The notes beneath the pieces are model-generated. The model saw only the letters and a list, made by a program, of their open reading frames with translations. It was not told the DNA's origin and did not search any database. Both the position numbers and the translations under genes were made by a program. From assembly GCF_015767675.1 (NCBI RefSeq), contig NZ_CP065217.1:1736001-1800000 (forward strand): DNA of 64,000 bases. Reading direction: 5' to 3'. Of the stretch, positions 9,623 through 18,753 are shown one piece after another (the stretch's first letter is position 1; every line of letters starts with the position of its first letter). Source of the stretch: Vibrio navarrensis. Its GTDB lineage: Bacteria; Pseudomonadota; Gammaproteobacteria; Enterobacterales; Vibrionaceae.

Positions 9623-10087
9623 TTAAAAAGTATTAAAACCCTGATAACAACGTGACGTTCTGAGGGTAAAAAGTGCATCAATACGTTCCAATAGGAATAA
9701 TAAGGTTTGTTTTGATAGAGAGATTAATTGAAGGGCGTCAAATAATCCCAGGTCCAAAGCGTCATTTAATTTGCTGTCAATTAGTAGTGCTTTTAAACTC
9801 TCTCGTCGATGCGTGGACTGCGCTGCCAAAAACTGCTCTACGATACACTTGTTTCTCTCAAACCTTTGCCAAACTACATCACGAAAACTTGGTACGTCCC
9901 CCTCGTCAATCGAGGGTAAACGAACAAGGGTAAACCCTAACGTTGCCGCATCTCGTGATATGTCATACAAGACAAATGCGGTTGCGGCATTCCATGGGGT
10001 GTTTGGCAACAAGACAACGCCATTATAAAGAATAGCACTGTTGAGTATGGCTTCAGTGTCATCAAGACGCGGTGGGAACCATTCCAT
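9623..10087 (-). CDS. Hypothetical protein
   Basis: 154 residues, not recognised. The first 60 residues are hydrophobic-rich (AILYNGVVLLPNTPWNAATAFVLYDI), the rest is helical and leucine-rich (LGLFDALQLISLSKQTLLFLLERIDALF). GAAGG precedes the ATG at a sensible distance, and the start is only 11 bases downstream of the stop of the preceding gene, so it is probably the second gene of an operon that starts at 10747. No signal peptide or obvious catalytic motif. Confidence 0.5.
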   Translation of the reverse strand: MEWFPPRLDDTEAILNSAILYNGVVLLPNTPWNAATAFVLYDISRDAATLGFTLVRLPSIDEGDVPSFRDVVWQRFERNKCIVEQFLAAQSTHRRESLKALLIDSKLNDALDLGLFDALQLISLSKQTLLFLLERIDALFTLRTSRCYQGFNTF

Positions 10088-10098
10088 ATCACTTACCT

Positions 10099-10747
10099 TC
10101 AGATAGCTTTAAAGTGGTAATGAGGCTCTTTCTCAGCAAAATGGGTAAGCACTTTCTCCGCCACCTCAATGCGAAACACTGTCCCAGATTTGGCTTGAGT
10201 CACCCAATTTTTCTTACTACCACAGCTTGTGAAGCCGCCCGCTACGACACCTACCCCCTCTTCGACTCTTGCTCCTGAATCACGCCCAAATGCACGTGCG
10301 ATTGGGTAGCCAAGGCAACAAAGTGTCCCCTTTTCTTCGTACACATCGTAGTCATCATTAATCGTCACTTCGACAGGCACGAGAGGAGAATTGAAAACAT
10401 AAGCCAGCTCATCAACCTTTTCTTCGATGAGGCCACTGAACACCCAACACTTACTGGACTTATCCCATTGCCCCCCCCAGAGCGCGACATTTATCAACGA
10501 GATAGGTATTGTAAGTACTAGTTAAAGTAATAAAACCAGACTCATTTTGCTCCTCAATCGAGGATTTAAGTTTGAATATTAGGTCGGTTCCATACTTTGA
10601 ACGAACGGAGATGTCTTCGACATCCAGCAGTTGTGTACCGATTGAGAGATTCTGAGACAGTTCATCGATTAAGATTCTGCACTTGTAGCCGTTAAGTGAT
10701 GCAGCAAAATACTTTCGATTTTTCTTTAAGACGTTAAACTCTTTCAT
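10099..10747 (-). pseudogene. Hypothetical protein broken (or phase-switched) at a G8 tract
   Basis: Two overlapping frames, 10460-10747 (95 residues) and 10099-10497 (132 residues), read as one protein if a single G is removed from the run of eight G (10471-10478 on the opposite strand). The joined sequence would pass through KCRALGGQWDKSSKCWVF, an ALGGxWDxxxKxWxF pattern seen in many small proteins, whereas the current first frame ends in ALGGAMG. The second part has a glycine-rich middle (GVGVVAGGFTSCGSKKNW). Function unknown. Either a sequencing error, a decayed gene, or an on/off homopolymer switch. Confidence 0.6.
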
Positions 10748-10765
10748 GGTTCCTCCGAAGTAATA

Positions 10766-10897
10766 ATGAGTGACAACGTAATAACTTTTTTATGGCTTTC
10801 AGCCACTTATCTTGTTTTTATCGTTATTATTTTTGCTGTTATATTATTATTCAGAGCTTTCAAAGAGCAGAGCGATTTGGAAGCTTTATCAAGCTAG
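10766..10897 (+). CDS. Small single-span membrane protein (43 residues)
   Basis: Reads MSDNVITFLWLSATYLVF then a run of I, F, V, A, L to residue 29, then a charged tail RAFKEQSDLEALSS. One membrane span with a short N-terminus. It is divergent from the gene starting at 10747, with only 18 bases between the two ATGs, so at most a weak ribosome site (GAAG) is possible. Plausible small protein, unsupported by homology. Confidence 0.35.
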   Translation: MSDNVITFLWLSATYLVFIVIIFAVILLFRAFKEQSDLEALSS

Positions 10898-11028
10898 CTT
10901 AGCCTGTGCTTTAATGTCAAGAGTTTTTTATCCTCCTCAGCTTGAGCGCAAAAGTCGTTGGGAATCTTGCAATTACCACTGAAGTTGAGCAAGCTCTGTG
11001 CAACGTATGCACAGAACTAAAAGATAAA

Positions 11029-11319
11029 TTAGTGAAAGTTCATGTACTGCAATAAAGGATTCGCTTGCTTAAGCGCTTGTCGCTGCGCAAGAAGCTCAGC
11101 GACCACACGCTTTTTATCTTCTCCCAAAGCACATGCAATAAGAAACGCATCGACTTCATGCGACATGAATCCCACAGCCTTGGGACCCAGTTGTATTGCG
11201 GGCGGAAATGTGCCATCGTTTATACGTCTGTGAAGCGTGGCTTGGGATAAACCAACGCGTTTTAATACATCGACTTTCTTTTCTATTTTCAGTTGATTAA
11301 TTGTGTGTATAAGCGCCAT
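11029..11319 (-). CDS. AlpA/MerR-like small DNA-binding regulator
   Basis: 96 residues from the ATG at 11317-11319, chosen because GGAGG lies six bases upstream. The core VLKRVGLSQATLHRRINDGTFPPAIQLGPKAVGFMSHEVDAFL is the winged helix-turn-helix of the AlpA family, which controls excision or expression genes in prophages and integrative elements. The C-terminal ~35 residues are a helical extension. It stands at the edge of the plasmid-like block, upstream of a 760-bp non-coding region. Confidence 0.8.
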   Translation of the reverse strand: MALIHTINQLKIEKKVDVLKRVGLSQATLHRRINDGTFPPAIQLGPKAVGFMSHEVDAFLIACALGEDKKRVVAELLAQRQALKQANPLLQYMNFH

Positions 11320-12080
11320 TGGACGCCTCCGTTTATTCTTATTTTTATGACTACAAGAGCCGTTGCAAATATAATATTCGTATTTAGAGGTTAAAAGCAA
11401 TCACTTTTTCGCATTTATTTAATTAAAAGTAAATATACATACCTTATATATTTCACGGAAGGCAAAGTATATAAGGTTCATATATTAAACATCATGTCGA
11501 TATAGCCTGCCATAGCAATCAAGAACAGATAAGTATTAACACAACCTCTCCATTAATTCATTTCATTCAATAATCACACCTCTCGTTTATTTTTACGCCC
11601 CATAAAACTCAACTTAATCTATGTAATATCCGCCCCGACAACTACTTACTCAGTTCCAGTGAGACGACCTGAAAGCGACTGAAAGCACCAGAGACACAAT
11701 GATAGTGCAGCGCAAATGCTTTGTCGCAAACGGCACTTTCAATGTCGTAACGCGCATTTTCCCTGTCGCACTCGACAAACTCCGTCATATTACACAGTAA
11801 ATACAGGATTATTCAAACCGTCATATAGCATCTAATTAACTTAAATTAAAATAAACACTTCCCATCTCGTTAATTATATCGTTATAATAAAAACACTTAG
11901 GACAAAAACAGTAACAAGCGGATACTGCTCTTCCCCATTTGTTCCAAATGGCTCGTTTGTAGCTTTAGCCTCCCTTTCAGTCGGTTGCGCTAACATGCTT
12001 CGCAGTTATCGCTAAGTCGCACACTGTTGCTTCCTAGATAATAAAAATAAAATAATAATAATAAAAAGAGAAATAATAAA
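11320..12080. other. Long AT-rich non-coding region (possible oriT/control region)
   Basis: No gene seen. It contains a 10-bp inverted repeat (ACCTTATATA 11441-11450 / TATATAAGGT 11468-11477) behind the AlpA-like gene, and a GC-richer patch at 11630-11790. It directly precedes the mobilisation genes, where an origin of transfer would be expected; no nic site could be identified by eye. The last 40 bases are an A/T repeat (aataataataataaaa) leading into the ATG at 12081. Confidence 0.4.
11441..11477. promoter_or_regulatory. Perfect 10-bp inverted repeat
   Basis: ACCTTATATA … TATATAAGGT with a 17-base centre. Operator-like; the AlpA-like protein encoded just to the left is a candidate binder (inference). 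Confidence 0.4.
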
Positions 12081-12619
12081 ATGAACTTATCATTAAAAGA
12101 AGACTTACATGCAGCAATAAGAGAAATAGTAATCGACACCGAAAGAAAAAATAAAGATAAACTAAGAGCGCTTATTGAGAAAACAGATTGCAGCTTAGAA
12201 GAATTACAAGTTGTTGTACCTTCCTTTCTTCCGCAATTTTCAAGCACATCTAAACTTACGCTAAGTTCTCATGCGCGTTTTTGCAATTGCATTGTAAAAA
12301 GTATTTACGCTAAAAATAATGCAGATAGCTTTAACAAGGATGTTGTTACTGAATCACTTCGCATCCTAGATGCAGTCGAAAACGGCTTCAAAGAAGAGCG
12401 CAAAGAAACTAAAGACTTATGCGATGTAGCAATAAAAACACATGTAACTAAAGAAACCCATGAGCACTTCATAGCGTGCAGAAATAGTAACAACTATCGC
12501 TCTAACGCTGCTTTTCTGAGAGACATTATCTCAAACCAAATCGAACCACGCCCAAATAATGGTGAAGCGTATTTGCAGTACTTTAAAGAAACTAAAGAGC
12601 TATCAAAAGCCCTACAGGT

Positions 12620-13862
12620 CAGGGCGTCCGCATGAATGGTTAGAATTTAGTCATTGACTTAAATCCAGCAACTAAGACTTGCTCCAAGAAGCCGGGGTTC
12701 ATCATGCAACGTTTCTGCTTCATTGGCACACTAATTTTGCTTGGCTCAGCTCTTAGCATGTTAAGTGCCATGTGTCTTAAACCTGCCAAATTTTCAGCCG
12801 CGTTTTGTCGGTAAATCTGACAAGCGTCTTCTCGCATGCTCACATCTAAAATCCAGTGCATTGACTCTATGCCCCAGTGGGCTCGAATGGCATTTCCTGC
12901 CTGCTCCGCGGTCAGGTCTGCTGAACTTATGTAGTAGCGGTACTCCAACTTTGGCGCTTTACCTTTGGCTACTCGGTAATTTTCAACCATGACAATACTG
13001 GTGAGTCCGCTCCACGTTGAGAAGTCACCCTCTAACTCACTAGCCTTGAGTACATGGCAAGTACGTGCTTCAACGCGGCCTTTTTGTTTCTCGATTTGAT
13101 AGGTGGTTTTGTCAATTGGGGCACGGCGGTGTGGGGCGAAGGCTGTCTGTATGGCTGCCGACAACTTGCCTTGATTCCCCTTTACTGCCAACAAGTAATC
13201 ACCGCCCTTGCTAGTGATCGCCTTGGCAATCTTGGTCTGGCAGGCCATCGCATCAATCGTCACGATAGCTCCTCGCAAGTCGAGCATCTTAATAAGCTCT
13301 GGAATCGCGGTAATTTCATTGCTTTTATTGTTGGTTTTGAGTTGACCCAGTACCATTTGGTTAGCACTTGCATAGGCGCTCACCATATGGATGGTGCTTT
13401 GCCTGTCGTCTCTATCGTAGGAGCCGCGCAAAGTCTTGCCATCAATGGCAACCACCTCACCAAACGTCATGGTATGTACCGCATTCATCCAACCCAGGAA
13501 GCAGTCGCGAAACTCGGCAGGATCAATATTTGCAATCAAACGAGCAAAGGTATCGTCGACAGGCACACCGTTTTCAAACAGCCCCTGTTTAAGAAACCAC
13601 TCATGGTGGCCAAGAACATATTCACGAATGTCAGTCCAGCCTTGACCTCCGGCTATCACGGCACAGATAGACCCAAACAAAATATCAAACAGAGGATAAT
13701 CAACTTTTGCACTTTGCCGTTTGTCACGGATGATACTGAAATGCGCTTTGATGGTATTAATATTCATGGTCGCTCCCCAAAAGAAGAGCATAAGATCACA
13801 GACCGTGCTTCAGGTCAAATTTAACCTTGCGTTGTACAAGAAATGTTCATGATCTTGCCCTG
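12620..13862 (-). mobile_element. ISAs1 family element, copy 1 (1243 bp)
   Basis: Ends CAGGGCGTCC… and …GATCTTGCCCTG, flanked by the perfect direct repeat ccctacaggt (12610-12619, 13863-13872). Same length and same protein as the copy at 21554-22796, in opposite orientation. Confidence 0.93.
12640..13767 (-). CDS. ISAs1 family transposase
   Basis: 375 residues from MNINTIKAHFSIIRDKRQ (an upstream in-frame start at 13791 would add eight residues). ISAs1/DDE signatures: VVAIDGKTLRGSYDRDD, IVTIDAMACQTKIAKAI, GGDYLLAVKGNQG and a late HWGIESMHWILDVSMREDAC. Full-length; probably active, since a second identical copy exists. Confidence 0.92.
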   Translation of the reverse strand: MNINTIKAHFSIIRDKRQSAKVDYPLFDILFGSICAVIAGGQGWTDIREYVLGHHEWFLKQGLFENGVPVDDTFARLIANIDPAEFRDCFLGWMNAVHTMTFGEVVAIDGKTLRGSYDRDDRQSTIHMVSAYASANQMVLGQLKTNNKSNEITAIPELIKMLDLRGAIVTIDAMACQTKIAKAITSKGGDYLLAVKGNQGKLSAAIQTAFAPHRRAPIDKTTYQIEKQKGRVEARTCHVLKASELEGDFSTWSGLTSIVMVENYRVAKGKAPKLEYRYYISSADLTAEQAGNAIRAHWGIESMHWILDVSMREDACQIYRQNAAENLAGLRHMALNMLRAEPSKISVPMKQKRCMMNPGFLEQVLVAGFKSMTKF

Positions 13863-14096
13863 CCCTACAGGTGCTTTCAGAAGACATTGAAGATGCTGAC
13901 AGCGCTAAATTAGCTAAACTAAGTAAATGCATTAAAGAGCTTAAGAAGAACGTTGATAGTACGCGCAAGCTAGCAATAGATTCCCATTCATCAGCAACAG
14001 CTAAAGTACTAGCTTTAAAATACTTATCTTCGCGTCAGCTAGACGAGCTATGCAAACAAAAGATACTAGAAGAAGCTGAATTATAAAGCCTGAATT

Positions 14097-14116
14097 CCCT
14101 CCTTGTTCAAGGAGGG
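14097..14116 (+). terminator. Hairpin between accessory gene and relaxase
   Basis: CCCTCCTTG ttc AAGGAGGG, eight to nine pairs, without a U-run. Could attenuate read-through or end the upstream transcript. Confidence 0.5.
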
Positions 14117-14172
14117 CTTATCTACATTACTTCTTACTTTCTCACTCACAATAATAATAAAGAGACAATAAA

Positions 14173-15678
14173 ATGATATTTACAGAATTAGAATGCACAA
14201 GAAGCCAACAAACCGCCAAGGACGCACAGAACCTCGTTGAATATGGCGCTAAACAAAAAGACGCAGATAACTTGGTGAAATATGGCGCGGGTAAAACAAA
14301 ACATGCTCCTGCATCTGAGGGACATTCCTTCTTCATCTGTGCTAACGAAATCGAATCTATACCTGTTGAAATGGGTGAGCCAGCTACTGGCGCTGACTGG
14401 CACGATTCTATAGCAGAGCTTCAAAGCTCATACAGGCATAATCCGCACGTTAAGCACCCTTTCCGCCACTTTGTCATCTCTATAGACGAAGGAGAGTACC
14501 TCACAGACAAGCAATGGCGTAAAACAGTTAGAAAGACTATGAATCGTCTTGGTTACAAAAACGCACGCTACATCGCATTTAGACACGAAGATACTGATTC
14601 TCAGCACGTACACATAACAGTATCAACACAAGACTTGGAAACAAACAAAGTGATAAGTAACTGGATGTCTGTTGAAGCTGCACAAGAAATCATGCGCGAA
14701 CAAGAAAAAGAGTTTGGATTAAGACAGCTAGAAAACTCAGCATCAGTACTAGCAAAAGGTGAAGCAGTCACTTCTGACAAGTACTCTCACTCAGTCAAGT
14801 TGATGGTAAGACGCTTAGTTGAATCAAGCATCAAAGAGCTACCAGCGCTAGTGCAAGCTAGGGCAAACATGCTAAAGAAACTGGGCGTAAACGATGAGCA
14901 CACTAGTAAAGCAAGCTTGGCTCTTTATCAAATAGCGCTATTAAGAAATGGCGTTGAGATAATACTTAAAGAAGACAGAAACAACGAGAAGTACATCGGT
15001 CTTGTTTACAAATACAATGACTTCATCATACCCGCCTCAAAACTTAGAAGCGGGAACAAATTCACTCTTGGAGGATTGATAAAATCAGGCGTTCTAGCCA
15101 GTGATGCTAACATTATAAGTAGTTATGACGAGTCACAAGTCGAAAATTATGATCTTAGAGAAATGTTTGAATCGCAAAAAGATTTTGCAGAGCGAAGATT
15201 TGAAACAGTGAGAAGAGATGCTGAAGCACATGCTGATAAAGTCAAAAAACAGATGGAAGAGTGGGATAAGCACATGTTTAACTGCTTCATTATCTCGTGT
15301 AGAAAGCAGCATCAAAAAGCGATGGAAGATGCGATTGATTTTTGGCTGTATCACGGCAAGCGCATCAACAAACGCGACAAAGCTTTCGTTCACACGATTT
15401 ACGAGCAAGAGAAATGCATATACTCTGCATCTAAAACGCTAAGTAAATACTTCTATCATCTGCTTCTAATCTTTTTCGAACTAAGCAAGAAGAACCACTG
15501 GGAATTGAAAATAACCCCAATCGCGGCACATGAAGATCAAGACCTAGCAATTAACCAAGCCATTGAACAAATAGAAAAAACATATAAAAAAGAAGGTATC
15601 TTTGCTGACAACAAAAAGCAGAACAGAAGACGCAACATCAAGAAGAAACCAAAAGATATCGCTGAAAATACATATTAA
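14173..15678 (+). CDS. MobA/VirD2-like relaxase
   Basis: 501 residues. The histidine triad of HUH relaxases is visible: RHEDTDSQHVHITVS with H138, H145 and H147, preceded by the usual strand HPFRHFVISIDEGEYLTDKQW and the RLGY(K)NARYIAF segment. The catalytic tyrosine is probably among the early residues (Y24, Y37 or Y87). Residues ~160-500 are charged and helical, ending in RRNIKKKPKD. Relaxases nick at oriT and lead the strand during conjugative transfer. N-terminal residues 20-39 contain a near repeat (NLVEYGAK / NLVKYGAG). It follows the split accessory gene and a hairpin; a terminator lies after it. Start at ATG 14173 behind aataataaagagacaataaa. Confidence 0.75.
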   Translation: MIFTELECTRSQQTAKDAQNLVEYGAKQKDADNLVKYGAGKTKHAPASEGHSFFICANEIESIPVEMGEPATGADWHDSIAELQSSYRHNPHVKHPFRHFVISIDEGEYLTDKQWRKTVRKTMNRLGYKNARYIAFRHEDTDSQHVHITVSTQDLETNKVISNWMSVEAAQEIMREQEKEFGLRQLENSASVLAKGEAVTSDKYSHSVKLMVRRLVESSIKELPALVQARANMLKKLGVNDEHTSKASLALYQIALLRNGVEIILKEDRNNEKYIGLVYKYNDFIIPASKLRSGNKFTLGGLIKSGVLASDANIISSYDESQVENYDLREMFESQKDFAERRFETVRRDAEAHADKVKKQMEEWDKHMFNCFIISCRKQHQKAMEDAIDFWLYHGKRINKRDKAFVHTIYEQEKCIYSASKTLSKYFYHLLLIFFELSKKNHWELKITPIAAHEDQDLAINQAIEQIEKTYKKEGIFADNKKQNRRRNIKKKPKDIAENTY

Positions 15679-15683
15679 TTTAA

Positions 15684-15716
15684 AAAGAGGGCTGAAGCTC
15701 TCTTTTTATTTTTGTA
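15684..15716 (+). terminator. Rho-independent terminator of the relaxase gene
   Basis: AGAGGGCTGAAGCTCTCTTTTTATTTTT: short stem followed by a strong U-run. Confidence 0.65.
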
Positions 15717-15857
15717 ATATAAACAGAAAAACTCACCATCATTTAAAAAATTAACTGAAGAATTTAATACAAACAATAACATTATAGTTTATATTATAAA
15801 TTTAAATGCTATAATAAAAAAATAAAAATAAAAATAATAATAAAAATATAATAATAT

Positions 15858-17618
15858 CCGACATTCCGCAGCTAATTTAGGAATAAACTACCTCATAGAA
15901 TCTACCGAGTAATTTGAGTAGTTGTGTTTGGTGATCTTGAAGTCCAGTGATGAACCGTTGGCCGTTAATCTCTAGCGTATCTATGCCTTCGAATTGCAAG
16001 AAGACCCAACGTGCCGTCGGTCTGGAGGTCGTCTTGTTCTTTACCATACTTGGGAAGAACGCTTCGGTTTGTGCGAGTTGCTCTCTGATTTTGTGTTCTA
16101 AACTGGCGTAAACAAGCAAGCTCAACGTCATTATCATTAGCAACGCTTCAATGCGTTCAGGCTTTTTCAAGAAGATGGAAGAGGTTAAAAATTCAGGGCT
16201 TTTTAGAAAGCGGAAGCCGCGCTCGACTTTTTGTTGCGATTTGTAATGTGCTAGAAGAGCCGTCATGGTGAGTTCTTCATTGTCGGTGTCATTTGTCGCG
16301 AGGATAAACATGCCTACTTTGAGCTTAGCCAGTTTTACTTTTTCTAGGTCGGTGAAGGGAGCGGCTTCGATAAAGTATTGGTATCCTGTCGGTGCTTCAT
16401 CTGTCTTTGGGCGGCCCGAATGAGAGTAAGTCGGCAGTTTGATGAGAGTGCCTTGTTCAAACCCTAGTAAGTCAGATTGTTTCTTGAAATCGTTAAACGC
16501 TAATTCTGCGTCAACTTCACAAGCGAATGGTTTTTTACTTAGCTTTTCCAACGCTTTGATTTCTTTTGCTATGTTTTTCTCTAAGTTCTTGAAGAAAGTG
16601 ATTTCTTCCCGCTTGGTGGCCTGTTCACTGTGAACGAGCAACCAACGTTGATTGACCTTTCCGTAATCCGAGTCTATCCAACATCCTGAGTAGCCATCAT
16701 CAATAGCGATTAATTGCTCTGGCTCTAGCGCAAACAGTGCTTGTTTTGCGAGCTTGATGGTCATGGGTACACGGGTAATGAACTTTTGATTTTGCTCATC
16801 TAGCGAGGAGATGCTTTCTTCGGTGTACAAGGCGGCATCAGCGATAAAGTAACGACTATTTTGCGCGGCTTTTAGGCAATGTATGTGTCTTTTAGTGACT
16901 TCAGCGAATGCCTTGGCATCATTGGTGTTGCCACTCAGTGCTTGCATGTAAACAGGAATACCTGCTTGGTTTTCACAGATGAGTTCAAGCACCACTTGGT
17001 TAAGCTCTGGCCTATGATCCCGACTGTAGCCTCTTACAAGCTTAATGACGTTGGTGTTTTCATCTTGTGCATACTCACCATCAACGTGGAAGCTAGTGAT
17101 ATCAAGATGAACAGAATCCGTCGTCAAGCCCAGTTTATCAACAACACGCTCAGCAATAACCTGATAGAGCGCTGAGACATCGGCTTCGTATAGAGCATCT
17201 AAGGTGCGGCCTAGTACATCATCAGTAAGGTGGTGTGCTTCAATGTCTTTGGCGAGTAGCTTAGACACAGGCTTGGTCTTAAAAAAGTCCGAGAACATGT
17301 GCAGTGTTCTGCTATGAAAGCCAAGTCCATTTAGGAGCATGGCCAATACCGCGTCACCATGAGAAACATTGTGGTCAGAATATTTTGGGATAACGGCATC
17401 TATCATCCGTGGCAGGCCAATTTCGTGACAAAAGGCGGCAATGAGACCAAGGTGATCTAAGCGTTTAATAACAGGATGGGTAGACATATTTTGAGACCGT
17501 CAAATAGCAGTAATAGATCAAAACTGTCGATCGCGGTCAAGATGGTGTCGTGGTTTTTATGAAAAAATGATCGCTAGATCACACTATTTAAATTCTGAAA
17601 TTAGCTGCGGAATGACGG
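15858..17618 (-). mobile_element. IS1634 family element, copy 1 (1761 bp)
   Basis: Inverted ends ccgacattccgcagctaatt and the complement of …gctgcggaatgacgg; flanked by taatat (15852-15857 and 17619-17624). It sits immediately before the ATG of the gene at 17623, inside that gene's AT-rich leader. A second copy starts at 63661. Confidence 0.88.
15877..17487 (-). CDS. IS1634 family transposase (DUF4277/DDE)
   Basis: 536 residues. The N-terminus MSTHPVIKRLDHLGLIAAFCHEIGLPRMID is the DUF4277 domain that opens many IS1634/IS4-type transposases. Catalytic-core segments: LHLDITSFHVDGEY-like VHLDITSFHVDGEY, YFIADAALYTEESI and the late HYKSQQKVERGFRFLKSPEF (YREK-like region with the catalytic E). 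Complete and free of stops. Confidence 0.9.
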   Translation of the reverse strand: MSTHPVIKRLDHLGLIAAFCHEIGLPRMIDAVIPKYSDHNVSHGDAVLAMLLNGLGFHSRTLHMFSDFFKTKPVSKLLAKDIEAHHLTDDVLGRTLDALYEADVSALYQVIAERVVDKLGLTTDSVHLDITSFHVDGEYAQDENTNVIKLVRGYSRDHRPELNQVVLELICENQAGIPVYMQALSGNTNDAKAFAEVTKRHIHCLKAAQNSRYFIADAALYTEESISSLDEQNQKFITRVPMTIKLAKQALFALEPEQLIAIDDGYSGCWIDSDYGKVNQRWLLVHSEQATKREEITFFKNLEKNIAKEIKALEKLSKKPFACEVDAELAFNDFKKQSDLLGFEQGTLIKLPTYSHSGRPKTDEAPTGYQYFIEAAPFTDLEKVKLAKLKVGMFILATNDTDNEELTMTALLAHYKSQQKVERGFRFLKSPEFLTSSIFLKKPERIEALLMIMTLSLLVYASLEHKIREQLAQTEAFFPSMVKNKTTSRPTARWVFLQFEGIDTLEINGQRFITGLQDHQTQLLKLLGRFYEVVYS

Positions 17619-17622
17619 TAAT

Positions 17623-18399
17623 ATGAGTAATTTTAAAAAAATAAATAATGAATTAACTGATAACGTTACAGTAACACCAAAACAAAAGAAATCTCCCCTA
17701 CCGCGATTTCAAAAAAACAAAAGTGGCAAGATACTTTACATTATTGTCCGAGATCCTGAGTTAATAAATGGTAGCGGCAACGCAACACATATAACATTAA
17801 TAAAGCTACCGATCACTGCCCCCTCCTCTCCGCGTTCTATAAAACACCTCATTGCCAAATATGGCACTGAAGAAGCGAAATCTGGAAAGTACGAAATTAC
17901 TGAGCACAACTTTGACGAGATCATGTCTCACTTTAGACCAGCTAACGAGTTATATAAGAAGTACAGAAAAGAAGAACTGCATGAAAAGCAAAGCGTTGTT
18001 ATTAATTCAAAAGAAGAGCAAGTCTGCAAGATTGCTGCATTGATACATCAAGCATCAGATGCTTTTGACGAGCTAGAGGGTGAAGATGAGATTGATGTTC
18101 TTGAAGCACAAGAAATCCATCAGGCTTTGTACCGAGTGAAAAACAGACTCAGAGCAGCAAGAATGCCTGATACTTACTATAACGAGTTTCTCTTTAAAGA
18201 AGATGATAAAGAATCTGTTGAGCATATGCGCAGTAAGCGTAAGTTTAACCTTGAAGACAAAGCTAGCCTTATGAGATTCGTTAAAGTCTTTTCTAAGCTA
18301 ACCCCTCTAAAGCTTCGTGACCGTGACTCATCAAAAACTGATACAAGAACAGTAGCATTAAGAAGAAAAATCGAAGAACTCATACAAAAAGTAGAATAG
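17623..18399 (+). CDS. Hypothetical protein of the mobilisation block
   Basis: 258 residues, not recognised. Basic, lysine-rich N-terminus (KKINNELTDNVTVTPKQKKSPLPRFQKNKSGKI), then YIIVRDPELIN and a helical, acidic-basic C-terminus (EGEDEIDVLEAQEIHQALYRVKNRLRAARM). It follows the relaxase on the same strand and its start was originally preceded by the same aataataat leader, now displaced by the IS1634 element at 15858-17618. Thus the coding region is intact but its promoter and leader have been cut away. A good terminator follows. Possibly a partner in plasmid transfer or maintenance; that is inference. Confidence 0.6.
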   Translation: MSNFKKINNELTDNVTVTPKQKKSPLPRFQKNKSGKILYIIVRDPELINGSGNATHITLIKLPITAPSSPRSIKHLIAKYGTEEAKSGKYEITEHNFDEIMSHFRPANELYKKYRKEELHEKQSVVINSKEEQVCKIAALIHQASDAFDELEGEDEIDVLEAQEIHQALYRVKNRLRAARMPDTYYNEFLFKEDDKESVEHMRSKRKFNLEDKASLMRFVKVFSKLTPLKLRDRDSSKTDTRTVALRRKIEELIQKVE

Positions 18400-18402
18400 A
18401 AC

Positions 18403-18433
18403 CAACAGCCCCGATGGGGCTGTTTTTCCTTTT
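18403..18433 (+). terminator. Rho-independent terminator
   Basis: acAGCCCCgatGGGGCTgtttttccttttt: six-pair GC stem with U-run, right after the gene ending at 18399. Confidence 0.85.
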
Positions 18434-18479
18434 TACCCTTGACTGCGGGTAAAGCACAAACTACCCTCTATCGCGGGTA
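18434..18479 (+). promoter_or_regulatory. Two HipB-type operators over a promoter
   Basis: TACCC-N8-GGGTA occurs twice: 18434-18451 and 18462-18479, centres 28 bp apart. The spacer of the first contains TTGACT, a -35 candidate. The known E. coli HipB operator has the form TATCC-N8-GGATA, so the geometry is the same with changed half-sites. Autoregulation of the downstream hipB-like gene is the natural reading. Confidence 0.7.
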
Positions 18480-18495
18480 AATATGAGGAATTGTT

Positions 18496-18753
18496 ATGTT
18501 GATAACATCATCTAGGCAGTTAGCAATACATCTGCGTGACGAAAGAAAACACAAGAACCTGTCGCAAGCTAAGGCTGCCGACCCCGTGGGTCTAAAACAA
18601 GACACTATTTCCAAGTTTGAGATTAATCCAGAGACCACCAGGATTCAGACGCTATTCCGCATCTTATCATCGCTAAATCTGGAAATGCATATAGTGCCGA
18701 AAGGAGAAAGTATCAAACTGAAAGCCGACAGTGGGAGCGAAGAGAAATGGTGA
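18496..18753 (+). CDS. hipB: HipB-like XRE antitoxin/repressor, orphan
   Basis: 85 residues: RQLAIHLRDERKHKNLSQAKAADPVGLKQDTISKFEINPETTRIQTLFRILSSLNLEMHIVPK. This is the HTH_XRE fold of HipB (KQDTISKFExNPETTRIQTLFRILSxL). GAGGA lies seven bases before the ATG and two HipB-like operators precede it. A HipA kinase gene would be expected to start at its stop codon, but the following ~110 bases up to the group II intron encode nothing like HipA. It is therefore an orphan antitoxin or a remnant of a pair. Confidence 0.85.
   Translation: MLITSSRQLAIHLRDERKHKNLSQAKAADPVGLKQDTISKFEINPETTRIQTLFRILSSLNLEMHIVPKGESIKLKADSGSEEKW

Larger units (their letters stand above)
12081..14086 (+). pseudogene. Putative mobilisation accessory protein, split by ISAs1
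   Basis: The first part (12081-12619, ~180 codons) and last part (13873-14086) are separated by an ISAs1 element flanked by the 10-bp duplication ccctacaggt. Joined, they give a ~250-residue, highly charged, helical protein (ERKNKDKLRALIEKTDCSLEEL… and LAKLSKCIKELKKNVDSTRKLAIDS). It lies directly upstream of the relaxase gene on the same strand, the position of MobC/MbeC-type accessory proteins; no ribbon-helix-helix is obvious, so the role is inferred from position. The leader aataataataaa is shared with the next two genes. Confidence 0.6.

Noticed and set aside
13054..13824. Long open frame opposite the ISAs1 transposase (also 21592-22362)
   Set aside because: Exact antisense shadow of the transposase; cysteine- and histidine-rich without any domain.
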